DNA of 64,000 nucleotides from positions 496,001 to 560,000 of the forward strand of contig OZ038530.1 in NCBI GenBank assembly GCA_964036665.1, given 5' to 3'. Source of the DNA: Gordius sp. MW1 (taxonomy: Eukaryota > Nematomorpha > Gordioida > Gordea > Gordiidae). The notes below the pieces were generated by a model. The model had not been told where the DNA came from and made no database searches. It saw only the letters and a list, made by a program, of their open reading frames with translations. Within the stretch, counting starts at the first letter, position 1; every line of letters starts with the position of its first letter. The position numbers were made by a program, and so were the translations under genes. This document shows positions 12,911 through 26,469 of this stretch, one piece after another.

Positions 12911-15900
12911 GGACAACGGACGGACAACGGAAGGACATCAGACGGACAAGGGACGGACAACGGACGGACAACGGAAGGACATCAGACGGACAACGGACGG
13001 ACAACGGAAGGACATCAGATGGACAAGGGACGGACAACGGATGGACAACGGAAGGACATCAGACGGACAACGGACGGACAACGGAAGGACAACAAAAGGA
13101 CATCAGACGGACAACGGACGGACAACAAAAGGACATCAGACGGACAACGGACGGACAACGGAAGGACAACGGACGGACAACGGAAGGACAACGGAAGGAC
13201 AACGGGCGGACAACGAACGGACAACGAACGGACAACGGACGGACAACGGAAGGACAACGGACGGACAACGGAAGGACAACGGAAGGACAACGGGCGGACA
13301 ACGGACGGACAACGGAAGGACAACGGGCGGACATCAGACGGACAACGGAAGTACAACGGAAGGACAACGGAAGGACAACGGGCGGACAACGGACGGACAA
13401 CGGAAGGACATCAGACGGACAACGAACGGACAACGGAAGGACAACAAAAGGACATCAGACGGACAACGAACGGACAACGAACGGACAACGAACGGACAAC
13501 GGACGGACAACAAAAGGACATCAGATGGACAAAGAACGGACAACGGAAGGACAACGGGCGGACAACGGACGGACAACAAAAGGACATCAGACGGACAACG
13601 GAAGGACAACGGACGGACAACGGAAGGAGAACGGACGGACAATGGGCGGACAACGGACAGACAACGGACGGACAACGGACGGACAACGGAAGGACAACGG
13701 ACGGACAACGGACGGACAACGGAAGGACATTAGACGGACAAGGGACGGACAACGGACGGACAACGGAAGGACATCAGACGGACAACGGACGGACAACGGA
13801 AGGACATCAGACGGACAAGGGACGGACAACGGATGGACAACGGAAGGACATCAGACGGACAACGGAAGGACAACGGACGGACAACGGACGGACAACGGAA
13901 GGACAACGGGCGGACAACGGACGGACAACGGAAGGACATCAGACGGACAACGAACGGACAACGGAAGGACAACAAAAGGACATCAGACGGACAAGGGACG
14001 GACAACGAACGGACAACGGACGGACAACGGACGGACAACAAAAGGACAACGGAAGGACAACGGAAGGACAACGGACGGACAACGGAAGGACAACGGGCGG
14101 ACAACGGACGGACAACGGAAGGACATCAGACGGACAACGAACGGACAACGAACGGACAACGGACGGACAACAAAAGGACATCAGACGCACAAGGGACGGA
14201 CAACGAACGGACAACGGACGGACAACGGACGGACAACAAAAGGACATCAGACGGACAACGGACGGACAACGGAAGGACAACGGAAGGACATCAGACGGAC
14301 AACGGACGGACAACGGAAGGACAACGGACGGACAACGGACGGACAACGGAAGGACAACGGAAGGACAACGGACGGACAACGGACGGACAACAAAAGGACA
14401 TCAGACGGACAACGGAAGGACAACGAACGGACAACGGAAGGACAACGGAAGGACAACGGACGGACAACGGACGGACAACGGAAGGACAACGGGCGGACAA
14501 CGGACGGACAACGGACGGACAACGGACGGACAACGGAAGGACATCAGAGGGACAAGGGACGGACAACGGACGGACAACGGAAGGACATCAGACGGACAAC
14601 GGACGGACAACGGAAGGACATCAGACGGACAAGGGACGGACAACGGATGGACAACGGAAGGACATCAGACGGACAACGGACGGACAACGGAAGGACAACG
14701 GACGGACAACGGACGGACAACGGAAGGACAACGGAAGGACAACGGACGGACAACGGACGGACAACAAAAGGACATCAGACGGACAACGGAAGGACAACGG
14801 ACGGACAACGGACGGACAACGGACGGACAACGGGCGGACAACGGGCGGACAACGGAAGGACAACGGAAGGACAACGGGCGGACAACGGACGGACAACGGA
14901 CGGACAACAAAAGGACATCAGACGGACAACGGAAGGACAACGGACGGACAACGGACGGACAATGGGCGGACAATGGGCGGACAACAAAAGGACATCTGAC
15001 GGACAACGGACGGACAACGGACGGACAACGGGCGGACAAATGACGGACAACGGAAGGACAACAAAAGGACATCAGACGGACAACGGACGGACAACAAAAG
15101 GACATCAGACGGACAACGGAAGGACATCAGACGGACAAGGGACGGACAACGGAAGGACATCAGACGGACAACGGACGGACAACGGAAGGACAACGGAAGG
15201 ACATCAGACGGACAACGGACGGACAACGGAAGGACAACGGACGGACAACGGACGGACAACGGAAGGACAACGGAAGGACAACGGACGGACAACGGACGGA
15301 CAACAAAAGGACATCAGACGGACAACGGAAGGACAACGAACGGACAACGGAAGGACAACGGAAGGACAACGGACGGACAACGGACGGACAACGGAAGGAC
15401 AACGGGCGGACAACGGACGGACAACGGACGGACAACGGACGGACAACGGAAGGACATCAGAGGGACAAGGGACGGACAACGGACGGACAACGGAAGGACA
15501 TCAGACGGACAACGGACGGACAACGGAAGGACATCAGACGGACAAGGGACGGACAACGGATGGACAACGGAAGGACATCAGACGGACAACGGACGGACAA
15601 CGGAAGGACAACGGACGGACAACGGACGGACAACGGAAGGACAACGGAAGGACAACGGACGGACAACGGACGGACAACAAAAGGACATCAGACGGACAAC
15701 GGAAGGACAACGGACGGACAACGGAAGGACAACGGAAGGACAACGGACGGACAACGGACGGACAACGGAAGGACAACGGGCGGACAACGGACGGACAACG
15801 GACGGACAACGGACGGACAACGGAAGGACATCAGAGGGACAAGGGACGGACAACGGACGGACAACGGAAGGACATCAGACGGACAACGGACGGACAACGG

Positions 15901-16882
15901 AAGGACATCAGACGGACAAGGGACGGACAACGGATGGACAACGGAAGGACATCAGACGGACAACGGACGGACAACGGAAGGACAACGGACGGACAACGGA
16001 CGGACAACGGAAGGACAACGGAAGGACAACGGACGGACAACGGACGGACAACAAAAGGACATCAGACGGACAACGGAAGGACAACGGACGGACAACGGAC
16101 GGACAACGGGCGGACAACGGACGGACAACGGACGGACAACGGACGGACAACGGAAGGACATCAGAGGGACAAGGGACGGACAACGGACGGACAACGGAAG
16201 GACATCAGACGGACAACGGACGGACAACGGAAGGACATCAGACGGACAAGGGACGGACAACGGATGGACAACGGAAGGACATCAGACGGACAACGGACGG
16301 ACAACGGAAGGACAACGGACGGACAACGGACGGACAACGGAAGGACAACGGAAGGACAACGGACGGACAACGGACGGACAACAAAAGGACATCAGACGGA
16401 CAACGGAAGGACAACGGACGGACAACGGACGGACAACGGACGGACAACGGGCGGACAACGGGCGGACAACGGAAGGACAACGGAAGGACAACGGGCGGAC
16501 AACGGACGGACAACGGACGGACAACAAAAGGACATCAGACGGACAACGGAAGGACAACGGACGGACAACGGACGGACAATGGGCGGACAATGGGCGGACA
16601 ACAAAAGGACATCTGACGGACAACGGACGGACAACGGACGGACAACGGGCGGACAAATGACGGACAACGGAAGGACAACAAAAGGACATCAGACGGACAA
16701 CGGACGGACAACAAAAGGACATCAGACGGACAACGGAAGGACATCAGACGGACAAGGGACGGACAACGGAAGGACAACGGAAGGACAACGGAAGGACAAC
16801 GAACGGACAACGAACGGACAACGGACGGACAACGGACGGACAACAGACGGACAACGGGCGGACAACGGACGGACAACGGACG
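12911..16882 (+). repeat. 11-bp satellite array, segment 3
   Basis: Forward satellite of nearly 4 kb. Its first ~1 kb recurs almost unchanged after spacer 12 (offset 46,095 bp), and its first ~400 bp recurs after most spacers. Internal blocks of several hundred bp repeat (for example 14291-14566, 15204-15479, 15578-15853), marked by the rare variant ggacatcagag-ggacaaggg. The rare 'gcggacaaatgacgg' at about 15036 and 16654 marks another repeated block that also occurs near 1875, 3888, 18067, 22715, 34074, 42659, 52907 and 61274. Confidence 0.97.
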
Positions 16883-17338
16883 TAGCCAGCGGACGGCCAA
16901 AAAGTCATATTATCAACAGAATACTCTCACGGATTCAAACTTGTTGCCTCCTGACGGACAACGGACGGTCCGTCGTCCCTCCGTTGTCCGTCCGTCCTCC
17001 CTCCGTCGTCTCTCCGTCGTCCGTCCGTCGTCCCTCTGTCGTCCCTCCGTCGTCCCTCCGTGCTATGCAATTTATTAAATTTTTTTATCAAAAAATATTT
17101 TTTTCGACCTCAAAATTTTTTCAATTTTTTTGTAACACCATATAGGCCTCATGAAAATTTTCGATATCAGAGGTGAATTCCGACAAAAAAAATTTTTTCG
17201 ACTTGAAAATTTTTTAAATTTTTTTGTTCAACCATATAGGCTTCGTGAAAATTTCAGCGGACGGCTAAAAAGTCATATTATCAATGTTATTAACAAGAAC
17301 AGAATACTCTCCGGGATTCAAACTTGTAGCCTCCTGAT
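16883..17338. repeat. Composite spacer 3 (456-bp class)
   Basis: As spacer 1 but with one 11-bp unit fewer in the inverted satellite (16968-17061). AT core 17062-17255; right module 17256-17337. Confidence 0.93.
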
Positions 17339-18296
17339 GGACAACGGACGGACAACGGAAGGACATCAGACGGACAAGGGACGGACAACGGACGGACAAC
17401 GGAAGGACATCAGACGGACAACGGACGGACAACGGAAGGACATCAGATGGACAAGGGACGGACAACGGATGGACAACGGAAGGACATCAGACGGACAACG
17501 GACGGACAACGGAAGGACAACAAAAGGACATCAGACGGACAACGGACGGACAACAAAAGGACATCAGACGGACAACGGACGGACAACGGAAGGACAACGG
17601 ACGGACAACGGAAGGACAACGGAAGGACAACGGGCGGACAACGAACGGACAACGAACGGACAACGGACGGACAACGGAAGGACAACGGACGGACAACGGA
17701 AGGACAACGGAAGGACAACGGGCGGACAACGGACGGACAACGGAAGGACAACGGGCGGACATCAGACGGACAACGGAAGTACAACGGAAGGACAACGGAA
17801 GGACAACGGGCGGACAACGGACGGACAACGGAAGGACATCAGACGGACAACGAACGGACAACGGAAGGACAACAAAAGGACATCAGACGGACAACGAACG
17901 GACAACGAACGGACAACGGACGGACAACAAAAGGACATCAGATGGACAAAGAACGGACAACGGAAGGACAACGGGCGGACAACGGACGGACAACGGGCGG
18001 ACAATGGGCGGACAACAAAAGGACATCTGACGGACAACGGACGGACAACGGACGGACAACGGGCGGACAAATGACGGACAACGGAAGGACAACAAAAGGA
18101 CATCAGACGGACAACGGACGGACAACAAAAGGACATCAGACGGACAACGGAAGGACATCAGACGGACAAGGGACGGACAACGGAAGGACAACGGAAGGAC
18201 AACGGAAGGACAACGAACGGACAACGAACGGACAACGGACGGACAACGGACGGACAACAGACGGACAACGGGCGGACAACGGACGGACAACGGACG
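17339..18296 (+). repeat. 11-bp satellite array, segment 4
   Basis: A 958-bp array between two spacers of the same class. The left two thirds match the start of segment 3 and the right third matches the end of segment 3. It therefore looks like segment 3 with its middle deleted in register. Confidence 0.96.
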
Positions 18297-18752
18297 TAGC
18301 CAGCGGACGGCCAAAAAGTCATATTATCAACAGAATACTCTCACGGATTCAAACTTGTTGCCTCCTGACGGACAACGGACGGTCCGTCGTCCCTCCGTTG
18401 TCCGTCCGTCCTCCCTCCGTCGTCTCTCCGTCGTCCGTCCGTCGTCCCTCTGTCGTCCCTCCGTCGTCCCTCCGTGCTATGCAATTTATTAAATTTTTTT
18501 ATCAAAAAATATTTTTTTCGACCTCAAAATTTTTTCAATTTTTTTGTAACACCATATAGGCCTCATGAAAATTTTCGATATCAGAGGTGAATTCCGACAA
18601 AAAAAATTTTTTCGACTTGAAAATTTTTTAAATTTTTTTGTTCAACCATATAGGCTTCGTGAAAATTTCAGCGGACGGCTAAAAAGTCATATTATCAATG
18701 TTATTAACAAGAACAGAATACTCTCCGGGATTCAAACTTGTAGCCTCCTGAT
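18297..18752. repeat. Composite spacer 4 (456-bp class)
   Basis: Inverted satellite 18382-18475, AT core 18476-18669, right module 18670-18751. No difference from spacer 3 was noticed. Confidence 0.93.
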
Positions 18753-21700
18753 GGACAACGGACGGACAACGGAAGGACATCAGACGGACAAGGGACGGAC
18801 AACGGACGGACAACGGAAGGACATCAGACGGACAACGGACGGACAACGGAAGGACATCAGATGGACAAGGGACGGACAACGGATGGACAACGGAAGGACA
18901 TCAGACGGACAACGGACGGACAACGGAAGGACAACAAAAGGACATCAGACGGACAACGGACGGACAACAAAAGGACATCAGACGGACAACGGACGGACAA
19001 CGGAAGGACAACGGACGGACAACGGAAGGACAACGGAAGGACAACGGGCGGACAACGAACGGACAACGAACGGACAACGGACGGACAACGGAAGGACAAC
19101 GGACGGACAACGGAAGGACAACGGAAGGACAACGGGCGGACAACGGACGGACAACGGAAGGACAACGGGCGGACATCAGACGGACAACGGAAGTACAACG
19201 GAAGGACAACGGAAGGACAACGGGCGGACAACGGACGGACAACGGAAGGACATCAGACGGACAACGAACGGACAACGGAAGGACAACAAAAGGACATCAG
19301 ACGGACAACGAACGGACAACGAACGGACAACGAACGGACAACGGACGGACAACAAAAGGACATCAGATGGACAAAGAACGGACAACGGAAGGACAACGGA
19401 CGGACAACGGACGGACAACAAAATGACATCAGACGGACAACGGACGGACAACGGAAGGACAACGGAAGGACAACGGAAGGACAACGGAAGGACAACGGAC
19501 GGACAACGGACGGACAACGGAAGGACAACGGAAGGACAACGGAAGGACAACGGGCGGACAACGGGCGGACAACGGACGGACAACGGAAGGACATCAGACG
19601 GACAAGGGACGGACAACGGAAGGACAACGGGCGGACAACGGACGGACAACGGAAGGACAACGGAAGGACAACGGAAGGACAACGGACGGACAACGGACGG
19701 ACAACGAACGGACAACGAACGGACAACAAAAGGACATCAGACGGACAAGGGACGGACAACGAACGGACAACGGACGGACAACGGACGGACAACAAAAGGA
19801 CATCAGACGGACAACGAACGGACAACGAACGGACAACGAACGGACAACGAACGGACAACGAACGGACAACGGATAGACAACAAAAGGACATCAGACGGAC
19901 AACGGACGGACAACGAACGGACAACGGACGGACAACGGACGGACAACAAAATGACATCAGACGGACAACGGACGGACAACGGAAGGACAACGGAAGGACA
20001 ACGGAAGGACAACGGAAGGACAACGGACGGACAACGGACGGACAACGGAAGGACAACGGAAGGACAACGGAAGGACAACGGGCGGACAACGGGCGGACAA
20101 CGGACGGACAACGGAAGGACATCAGACGGACAAGGGACGGACAACGGAAGGACAACGGGCGGACAACGGACGGACAACGGAAGGACAACGGAAGGACAAC
20201 GGAAGGACAACGGACGGACAACGGACGGACAACGAACGGACAACGAACGGACAACAAAAGGACATCAGACGGACAACGGACGGACAACGGAAGGACAACG
20301 GACGGACAACGGAAGGACAACGGAAGGACAACGGAAGGACAACGGGCGGACAACGAACGGACAACGGACGGACAACGGAAGGACATCAGAGGGACAACGG
20401 ACGGACATCGGAAGGACAACGAACGGACAACGGACGGACAACGAACGGACAACGGACGGACAACGAACGGACAACGGAAGGACAACGGAAGGACAACGGA
20501 CGGACAACGGACGGACAACGGAAGGACAACGGAAGGACAACGGAAGGACAACGGAAGGACAACGGGCGGACAACGGACGGACAACGGAAGGACATCAGAC
20601 GGACAAGGGACGGACAACGGATGGACAACGGGCGGACAACGGACGGACAACGGACGGACAACGGAAGGACATCAGACGGACAACGGACGGACAACGGAAG
20701 GACAACGGAAGGACAACTGGCGGACAACGGACGGACAACGGACGGACAACGGAAGGACATCAGACGGACAACGGACGGACAACGAACGGACAACGGAAGG
20801 ACAACGGAAGGACAACGGACGGACAACGGAAGGACAACGGAAGGACAACGGAAGGACAACGGGCGGACAACGGGCGGACAACGGACGGACAACGGAAGGA
20901 CATCAGACGGACAAGGGACGGACAACGGATGGACAACGGACGGACAACGGACGGACAACGGACGGACAACGGAAGGACATCAGACGGACAACGGACGGAC
21001 AACGGACGGACAACGGACGGACAACGGACGGACAACGGAAGGACATCAGACGGACAACGGACGGACAACGGAAGGACAACGGAAGGACAACGGGCGGACA
21101 ACGGACGGACAACGGACGGACAACGGAAGGACATCAGACGGACAAGGGACGGACAACGGACGGACAACGGAAGGAGATCAGACGGACAACGGACGGACAA
21201 CGGAAGGACAACGGAAGGACATCAGATGGACAAGGGACGGACAACGGATGGACAACGGAAGGACATCAGACGGACAACGGACGGACAACGGAAGGACAAC
21301 GGAAGGACATCAGACGGACAACGGACGGACAACGGAAGGACAACAAAAGGACATCAGACGGACAACGAACGGACAACGAACGGACAACGAACGGTCAACG
21401 AACGGACAACGAACGGACAACGGATAGACAACAAAAGGACATCAGACGGACAACGGACGGACAACGAACGGACAACGGACGGACAACGGACGGACAACAA
21501 AATGACATCAGACGGACAACGGACGGACAACGGAAGGACAACCGAAGGACAACGGAAGGACAACGGAAGGACAACGGACGGACAACGGACGGACAACGGA
21601 AGGACAACGGAAGGACAACGGAAGGACAACGGGCGGACAACGGGCGGACAACGGACGGACAACGGAAGGACATCAGACGGACAAGGGACGGACAACGGAA

Positions 21701-23373
21701 GGACAACGGGCGGACAACGGACGGACAACGGACGGACAACGGAAGGACATCAGACGGACAAGGGACGGACAACGCACGGACAACGGAAGGACATCAGACG
21801 GACAACCGACGGACAACGAACGGACAACGGACGGACAACGAACGGACAACGGAAGGACAACGGAAGGACAACGGACGGACAACGGACGGACAACGGAAGG
21901 ACAACGGAAGGACAACGGAAGGACAACGGGCGGACAACGAACGGACAACGGAAGGACAACGGAAGGACAACGGACGGACAACGGACGGACAACGGAAGGA
22001 CAACGGGCGGACAACGGACGGACAACGGACGGACAACGGACGGACAACGGAAGGACATCAGAGGGACAACGGACGGACAACGGAAGGACAACGGGCGGAC
22101 AACGGACGGACAACGGACGGACAACGGAAGGACATCAGACGGACAACGGACGGACAACGGAAGGACAACGGAAGGACAACGGGCGGACAACGGACGGACA
22201 ACGGAAGGACATCAGACGGACAAGGGACGGACAACGGACGGACAACGGAAGGACATCAGACGGACAACGGACGGACAACGGAAGGACATCAGACGGACAA
22301 GGGACGGACAACGGATGGACAACGGAAGGACATCAGACGGACAACGGACGGACAACGGAAGGACAACGGACGGACAACGGACGGACAACGGAAGGACAAC
22401 GGAAGGACAACGGACGGACAACGGACGGACAACAAAAGGACATCAGACGGACAACGGAAGGACAACGGACGGACAACGGACGGACAACGGACGGACAACG
22501 GGCGGACAACGGGCGGACAACGGAAGGGCAACGGAAGGACAACGGGCGGACAACGGACGGACAACGGACGGACAACAAAAGGACATCAGACGGACAACGG
22601 AAGGACAACGGACGGACAACGGACGGACAACGGGCGGACAATGGGCGGACAACAAAAGGACATCTGACGGACAACGGACGGACAACGGACGGACAACGGA
22701 CGGACAACGGGCGGACAAATGACGGACAACGGAAGGACAACAAAAGGACATCAGACGGACAACGGACGGACAACAAAAGGACATCAGACGGACAACGGAA
22801 GGACATCAGACGGACAAGGGACGGACAACGGATGGACAACGGAAGGACATCAGACGGACAACGGACGGACAACGGAAGGACAACAAAAGGACATCAGACG
22901 GACAACGGACGGATACCAAAAGGACATCAGACGGACAACGGACGGACAACGGAAGGACAACGGAAGGACAACGGGCGGACAACGGAAGGACAACAAAAGG
23001 ACATCAGACGGACAACGGACGGACAACAAAAGGACATCAGACGGACAACTGACGGACAACGGAAGGACAACGGAAGGACAACGGGCGGACAACAGACGGA
23101 CAACGGACGGACAACGGGCGGACAACGAAAGGACAACGGACGGACAACGGACGGACAACGGACGGACAACGGACGGACAATGGGCGGACAACGGAAGGAC
23201 AACGGGCGGACAACGGACGGACAACGGACGGACAACGGGCGGACAACGGACGGACAACGGACGGACAACGGGCGGACAACGAAAGGACAACGGACGGACA
23301 ACTGACGGACAACGGACGGACAACGGACGGACAACAGACGGACAACGGGCGGACAACGGACGGACAACGGACG
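18753..23373 (+). repeat. 11-bp satellite array, segment 5
   Basis: 4.6 kb of forward satellite. From about 20.23 kb to the right end it is the partner of about 50.39-53.55 kb. The offset between partners moves 30,158 - 30,169 - 30,202 - 30,180 bp along the block, always by multiples of 11. Rare shared marks include acggacatcgg at about 20405 (also about 50570), ggagatcag near 21174, aacgcacgg near 21774, and 'ggatacc' near 22913. Confidence 0.97.
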
Positions 23374-23458
23374 TAGCCAGCGGACGGCCAAAAAGTCATA
23401 TTATCAACAGAATACTCTCACGGATTCAAACTTGTTGCCTCCTGACGGACAACGGACG

Positions 23459-23574
23459 GTCCGTCGTCCCTCCGTTGTCCGTCCGTCCTCCCTCCGTCGT
23501 CTCTCCGTCGTCCGTCCGTCGTCCCTCCGTCGTCCGTCCGTCGTCCCTCCGTCGTCCCTCCGTCGTCCCTCCGT
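23459..23574 (-). repeat. Inverted satellite block of spacer 5 (long form)
   Basis: 116 bp, about 10.5 inverted units, mostly tccgtcgtccc or tccgtcgtccg. It lacks the 'tctgtcg' variant seen in the short classes. Confidence 0.9.
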
Positions 23575-23881
23575 GCTATGCAATTTATTAAATTTTTTTT
23601 ATCAAAAAATATTTTTTTCGACCTCAAATTTTTTTCCATTTTTTTGTTCAACCATATAGGCCTCATGAAAATTTTTGATATCAGAAGTGAATTCCGTAAA
23701 AAAAATTTTTTTGATCAGAAAATATTTTTTCGACCTCAAAATTTTTTCAATTTTTTTGTAACACCATATAGGCCTCATGAAAATTTTCGATATCAGAGGT
23801 GAATTCCGAAAAAAAAAAATTTTTCGACTTGAAAATTTTTTAAATTTTTTTGTTCAACCATATAGGCTTCGTGAAAATTTC
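23575..23881. repeat. AT-rich core of spacer 5 with three tandem subrepeats
   Basis: The ccatatagg motif occurs three times, near 23652, 23764 and 23858, giving periods of 112 and 94 bp. The extra subrepeat carries its own changes (gatatcagaagtgaattccgt against gatatcagaggtgaattccga), so it is an older duplication and not a recent slip. Confidence 0.85.
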
Positions 23882-23964
23882 AGCGGACGGCTAAAAAGTC
23901 ATATTATCAATGTTATTAACAAGAACAGAATACTCTCCGGGATTCAAACTTGTAGCCTCCTGAT

Positions 23965-25057
23965 GGACAACGGACGGACAACGGAAGGACATCAGACGGA
24001 CAACGGACGGACAACGGACGGACAACGGAAGGACATCAGACGGACAACGGACGGACAACGGAAGGACATCAGATGGACAAGGGACGGACAACGGATGGAC
24101 AACGGAAGGACATCAGACGGACAACGGACGGACAACGGAAGGACAACAAAAGGACATCAGACGGACAACGGACGGACAACAAAAGGACATCAGACGGACA
24201 ACGGACGGACAACGGAAGGACAACGGACGGACAACGGAAGGACAACGGAAGGACAACGGGCGGACAACGAACGGACAACGAACGGACAACGGACGGACAA
24301 CGGAAGGACAACGGACGGACAACGGAAGGACAACGGAAGGACAACGGGCGGACAACGGACGGACGACGGAAGGACAACGGGCGGACATCAGACGGACAAC
24401 GGACGGACAACGGAAGGACAACAAAAGGACATCAGACGGACAACGAACGGACAACGAACGGACAACGAACGGACAACGAACGGACAACGAACGGACAACG
24501 GACAGACAACAAAAGGACATCAGACGGACAACGGACGGACAACGAACGGACAACGGACGGACAACGGACGGACAACGGACGGACAACAAAATGACATCAG
24601 ACGGACAACGGAAGGACAACGGAAGGACAACGGAAGGACAACGGAAGGACAACGAACGGACAACAAACGGACAACGGACAGACAACAAAAGGACATCTGA
24701 CGGACAACGGAAGGACAACGGACGGACAACGGACGGACAACGGAAGGACAACGGACGGACATCAGACGGACAACGGAAGGACAACGGACGGACAACGGAC
24801 GGACAACGGAAGGACAACGGAAGGACAACGAACGGACAACGAACGGACAACGGACAGACAACAAAAGGACATCTGACGGACAACGGAAGGACAACGGACG
24901 GACAACGGAAGGACAACGGAAGGACAAGGGGCGGACAACGGACGGACAACGGAAGGACATCAGACGGACAACGAACGGACAACGGAAGGACAACAAAAGG
25001 ACATCAGACGGACAACGAACGGACAACGAACGGACGGACAACAAAAGGACATCAGAC
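23965..25057 (+). repeat. 11-bp satellite array, segment 6, up to hAT copy 1
   Basis: Partner of 54145-55325, which is 88 bp (8 units) longer. It contains the rare unit ggacgacggaa near 24362. The 11-bp phase breaks at about 25030, where an extra ggac (gaacggacggacaac) sits 22 bp before the transposon. Confidence 0.96.
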
Positions 25058-25072
25058 CAGGGTTTCTTTCAG
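25058..25072 (+). repeat. hAT copy 1, left terminal inverted repeat
   Basis: CAGGGTTTCTTTCAG, perfect match to the reverse complement of 26470-26484. The base before it (c) ends a satellite unit; the C of CAGGG does not fit the satellite, so the boundary is sharp. Confidence 0.9.
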
Positions 25073-25160
25073 AAAAAATGCTCCGGGGGGGTATTTTCAA
25101 CTTCCGGGGGGGTAAAAATTTTTTTAATTGCTAAACCATTTTGTATAATATTTACTAATT

Positions 25161-25166
25161 TTTATT
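25161..25166 (-). promoter_or_regulatory. Possible poly(A) signal of the transposase remnant
   Basis: AATAAA on the minus strand, about 90 bp downstream of the stop at 25252. The position fits a 3' end for the transposase transcript, but such hexamers are common in AT-rich DNA. Confidence 0.35.
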
Positions 25167-25251
25167 GGTGATATAAGTGATATATAAATTGATACATACA
25201 CGCATAATCATTAAATAAATACATGTAATATTTTAACGGGCAAGTGTTCTT

Positions 25252-25419
25252 TTAAGAAAGTAACCGAATACTTCTTTGTTTTTTAAAGGCGTACTCCTTC
25301 ATCGCCATATCTAGATATTCTTCAGTAGGAAGGTCAGCCCCTTCTATAGATATTCTCATACAGTGGTCTAAAGATATCTCCCCTAGCCTGTTTCTTAATG
25401 CAACCATAATTCGGTTCAT
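25252..25419 (-). pseudogene. hAT transposase C-terminal (dimerisation) remnant, copy 1
   Basis: 55 codons from ATG at 25419 to TAA at 25252; the frame is open back to 25458. Residues read FSAMNRIMVALRNRLGEIS, then LDHCMRISIEG and LPTEEYLDMAM. This is the conserved end of hAT-family dimerisation regions (the 'ERGFS..NRI...LRNRL...L..L.RI.I.G' pattern of ZNF862/ZMYM-like hAT proteins in animals). The sequence before it on the minus strand, CTTGTTTTATCCCTTACTTTAG, looks like a pyrimidine-rich 3' splice site ending at 25423, which would split the serine codon of FS. That suggests this is the last exon of a transposase whose upstream exons were deleted. It cannot act as a transposase alone. Confidence 0.82.
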
Positions 25420-25584
25420 TGCACTAAAGTAAGGGATAAAACAAGAGTTTTTCTTAATTCAGTCCCATCTTTACCTATTACAAACAAACATATTCATGCC
25501 TTATTTATTATTTTATATAAACACAAATACCCATAGTATTCCCCAAACATATCTTCTCGCCTATTTCTAATTCAAAATCAAATA

Positions 25585-25947
25585 GATAAAAAAGATATTT
25601 TATCTATATCAGAATTTAAATGCATGACAGATAATTATCATTAGTTATAAACATTATTTTGTGTGTATAAATGTAAATACCATCTTTTTTATTTTGACAA
25701 TCTATGGAATAAACCAGTTTCTCCACAGAATTATCCTCACCTTTTCATAATACATAATTGATTAGACAAAAAAGATCTTTTTTATATGCTTGCAAGCAAA
25801 TTATAATTAGTTAATATACATTTAAAATGACCAATATTTTGTTAGTAATATAAATATAAATACCATCCTTTTCATTATAACATTGAATGGAACAAACCAG
25901 AGTTTTTTCTACAGAACAATTATTCATATCTTCACCTGTTGCATAAT
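25585..25947 (-). repeat. Diverged ~180-bp tandem duplication inside hAT copy 1
   Basis: 25585-25764 and 25765-25947 align along their length: 'ga-aaaaaagat', then 'aaataccatc' at 25675 and 25858 (183 bp apart), then similar 'gaa-aaaccag...tct-cacagaa' stretches. A third, weaker copy may lie at about 25500-25584. Both units can be read as related minus-strand peptides sharing the pattern SVEK-LV-SI-C-N-KDGIYIY. In the left unit a TGA lies at 25745-25747, followed by 42 open codons to 25616. Confidence 0.7.
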
Positions 25948-26047
25948 TAAAATTATTCCAAATTAAATCATATTTACCATCCTTTTTATTAGACTTTTCC
26001 TTTTTACTAAAGTAGTGTAAAAGAGTACTTTTATATTTACCAGACAT
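25811..26047 (-). pseudogene. Transposase-like N-terminal fragment, copy 1
   Basis: A 78-codon frame starting MSGKYKSTLLHYFSKK. Many animal hAT proteins of the ZMYM/ZNF862 type begin with a short basic 'K..TL..FF.KK' segment of this kind. It lies upstream of and in the same orientation as the C-terminal remnant, with the order expected if the middle of the gene were deleted. Residues from about 39 on fall in the tandem-duplicated segment and may run past an exon end: GATG|GTATTT would serve as a splice donor after KDG. No zinc finger or catalytic residue is present. The family call for this fragment is an inference; its position and the C-terminal remnant support it. Confidence 0.5.
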
Positions 26048-26469
26048 CTATCTGCAATTCAAAAAAAACATAGAATGTATTATTTATAATAATTCTTTTT
26101 AAGTTTATAAGTAAGATAGTGATTTAATAATTCTAAAAGCATTTATTTATGTTTAGTTACCTATTGATATATTAAAGATAATTTGTAACTTTCAAGATTG
26201 TAAATTTACGGTTCACAGATGTTAAAAAATGATGTCTATGAATGATTTCCACCTGATCTGTAAAAAAATTTAATTTCGCCAATTTTATATTTTTTATTGA
26301 CAAATTAAAATAATTTATTGAATTTCAATTTTAGCCTAAGCCTATTATTAATATAATTTATGACTTCATGGTGGAACCTCAGTTAATGTTCATGCTTCCT
26401 TCAATCAAAACTCTCCGGGGGGGTATTTGAAACTCCCCGGGGGGGGGTATTACCCCCCCGGGCTCCCCT

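Larger units (their letters stand above)
23374..23964. repeat. Composite spacer 5 (591-bp class)
   Basis: Long form of the cassette, shared only with spacer 11. Compared with the 456-bp class it has two more inverted satellite units, one more ~112-bp core subrepeat and one extra T in the T-run after aaa (22 + 112 + 1 = 135 bp). Left module 23379-23445, right module 23882-23963. Near the junction of the two 3'-most subrepeats it reads ccgaaaaaaaaaaa where the short classes have ccgacaaaaaaaa. Confidence 0.93.
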
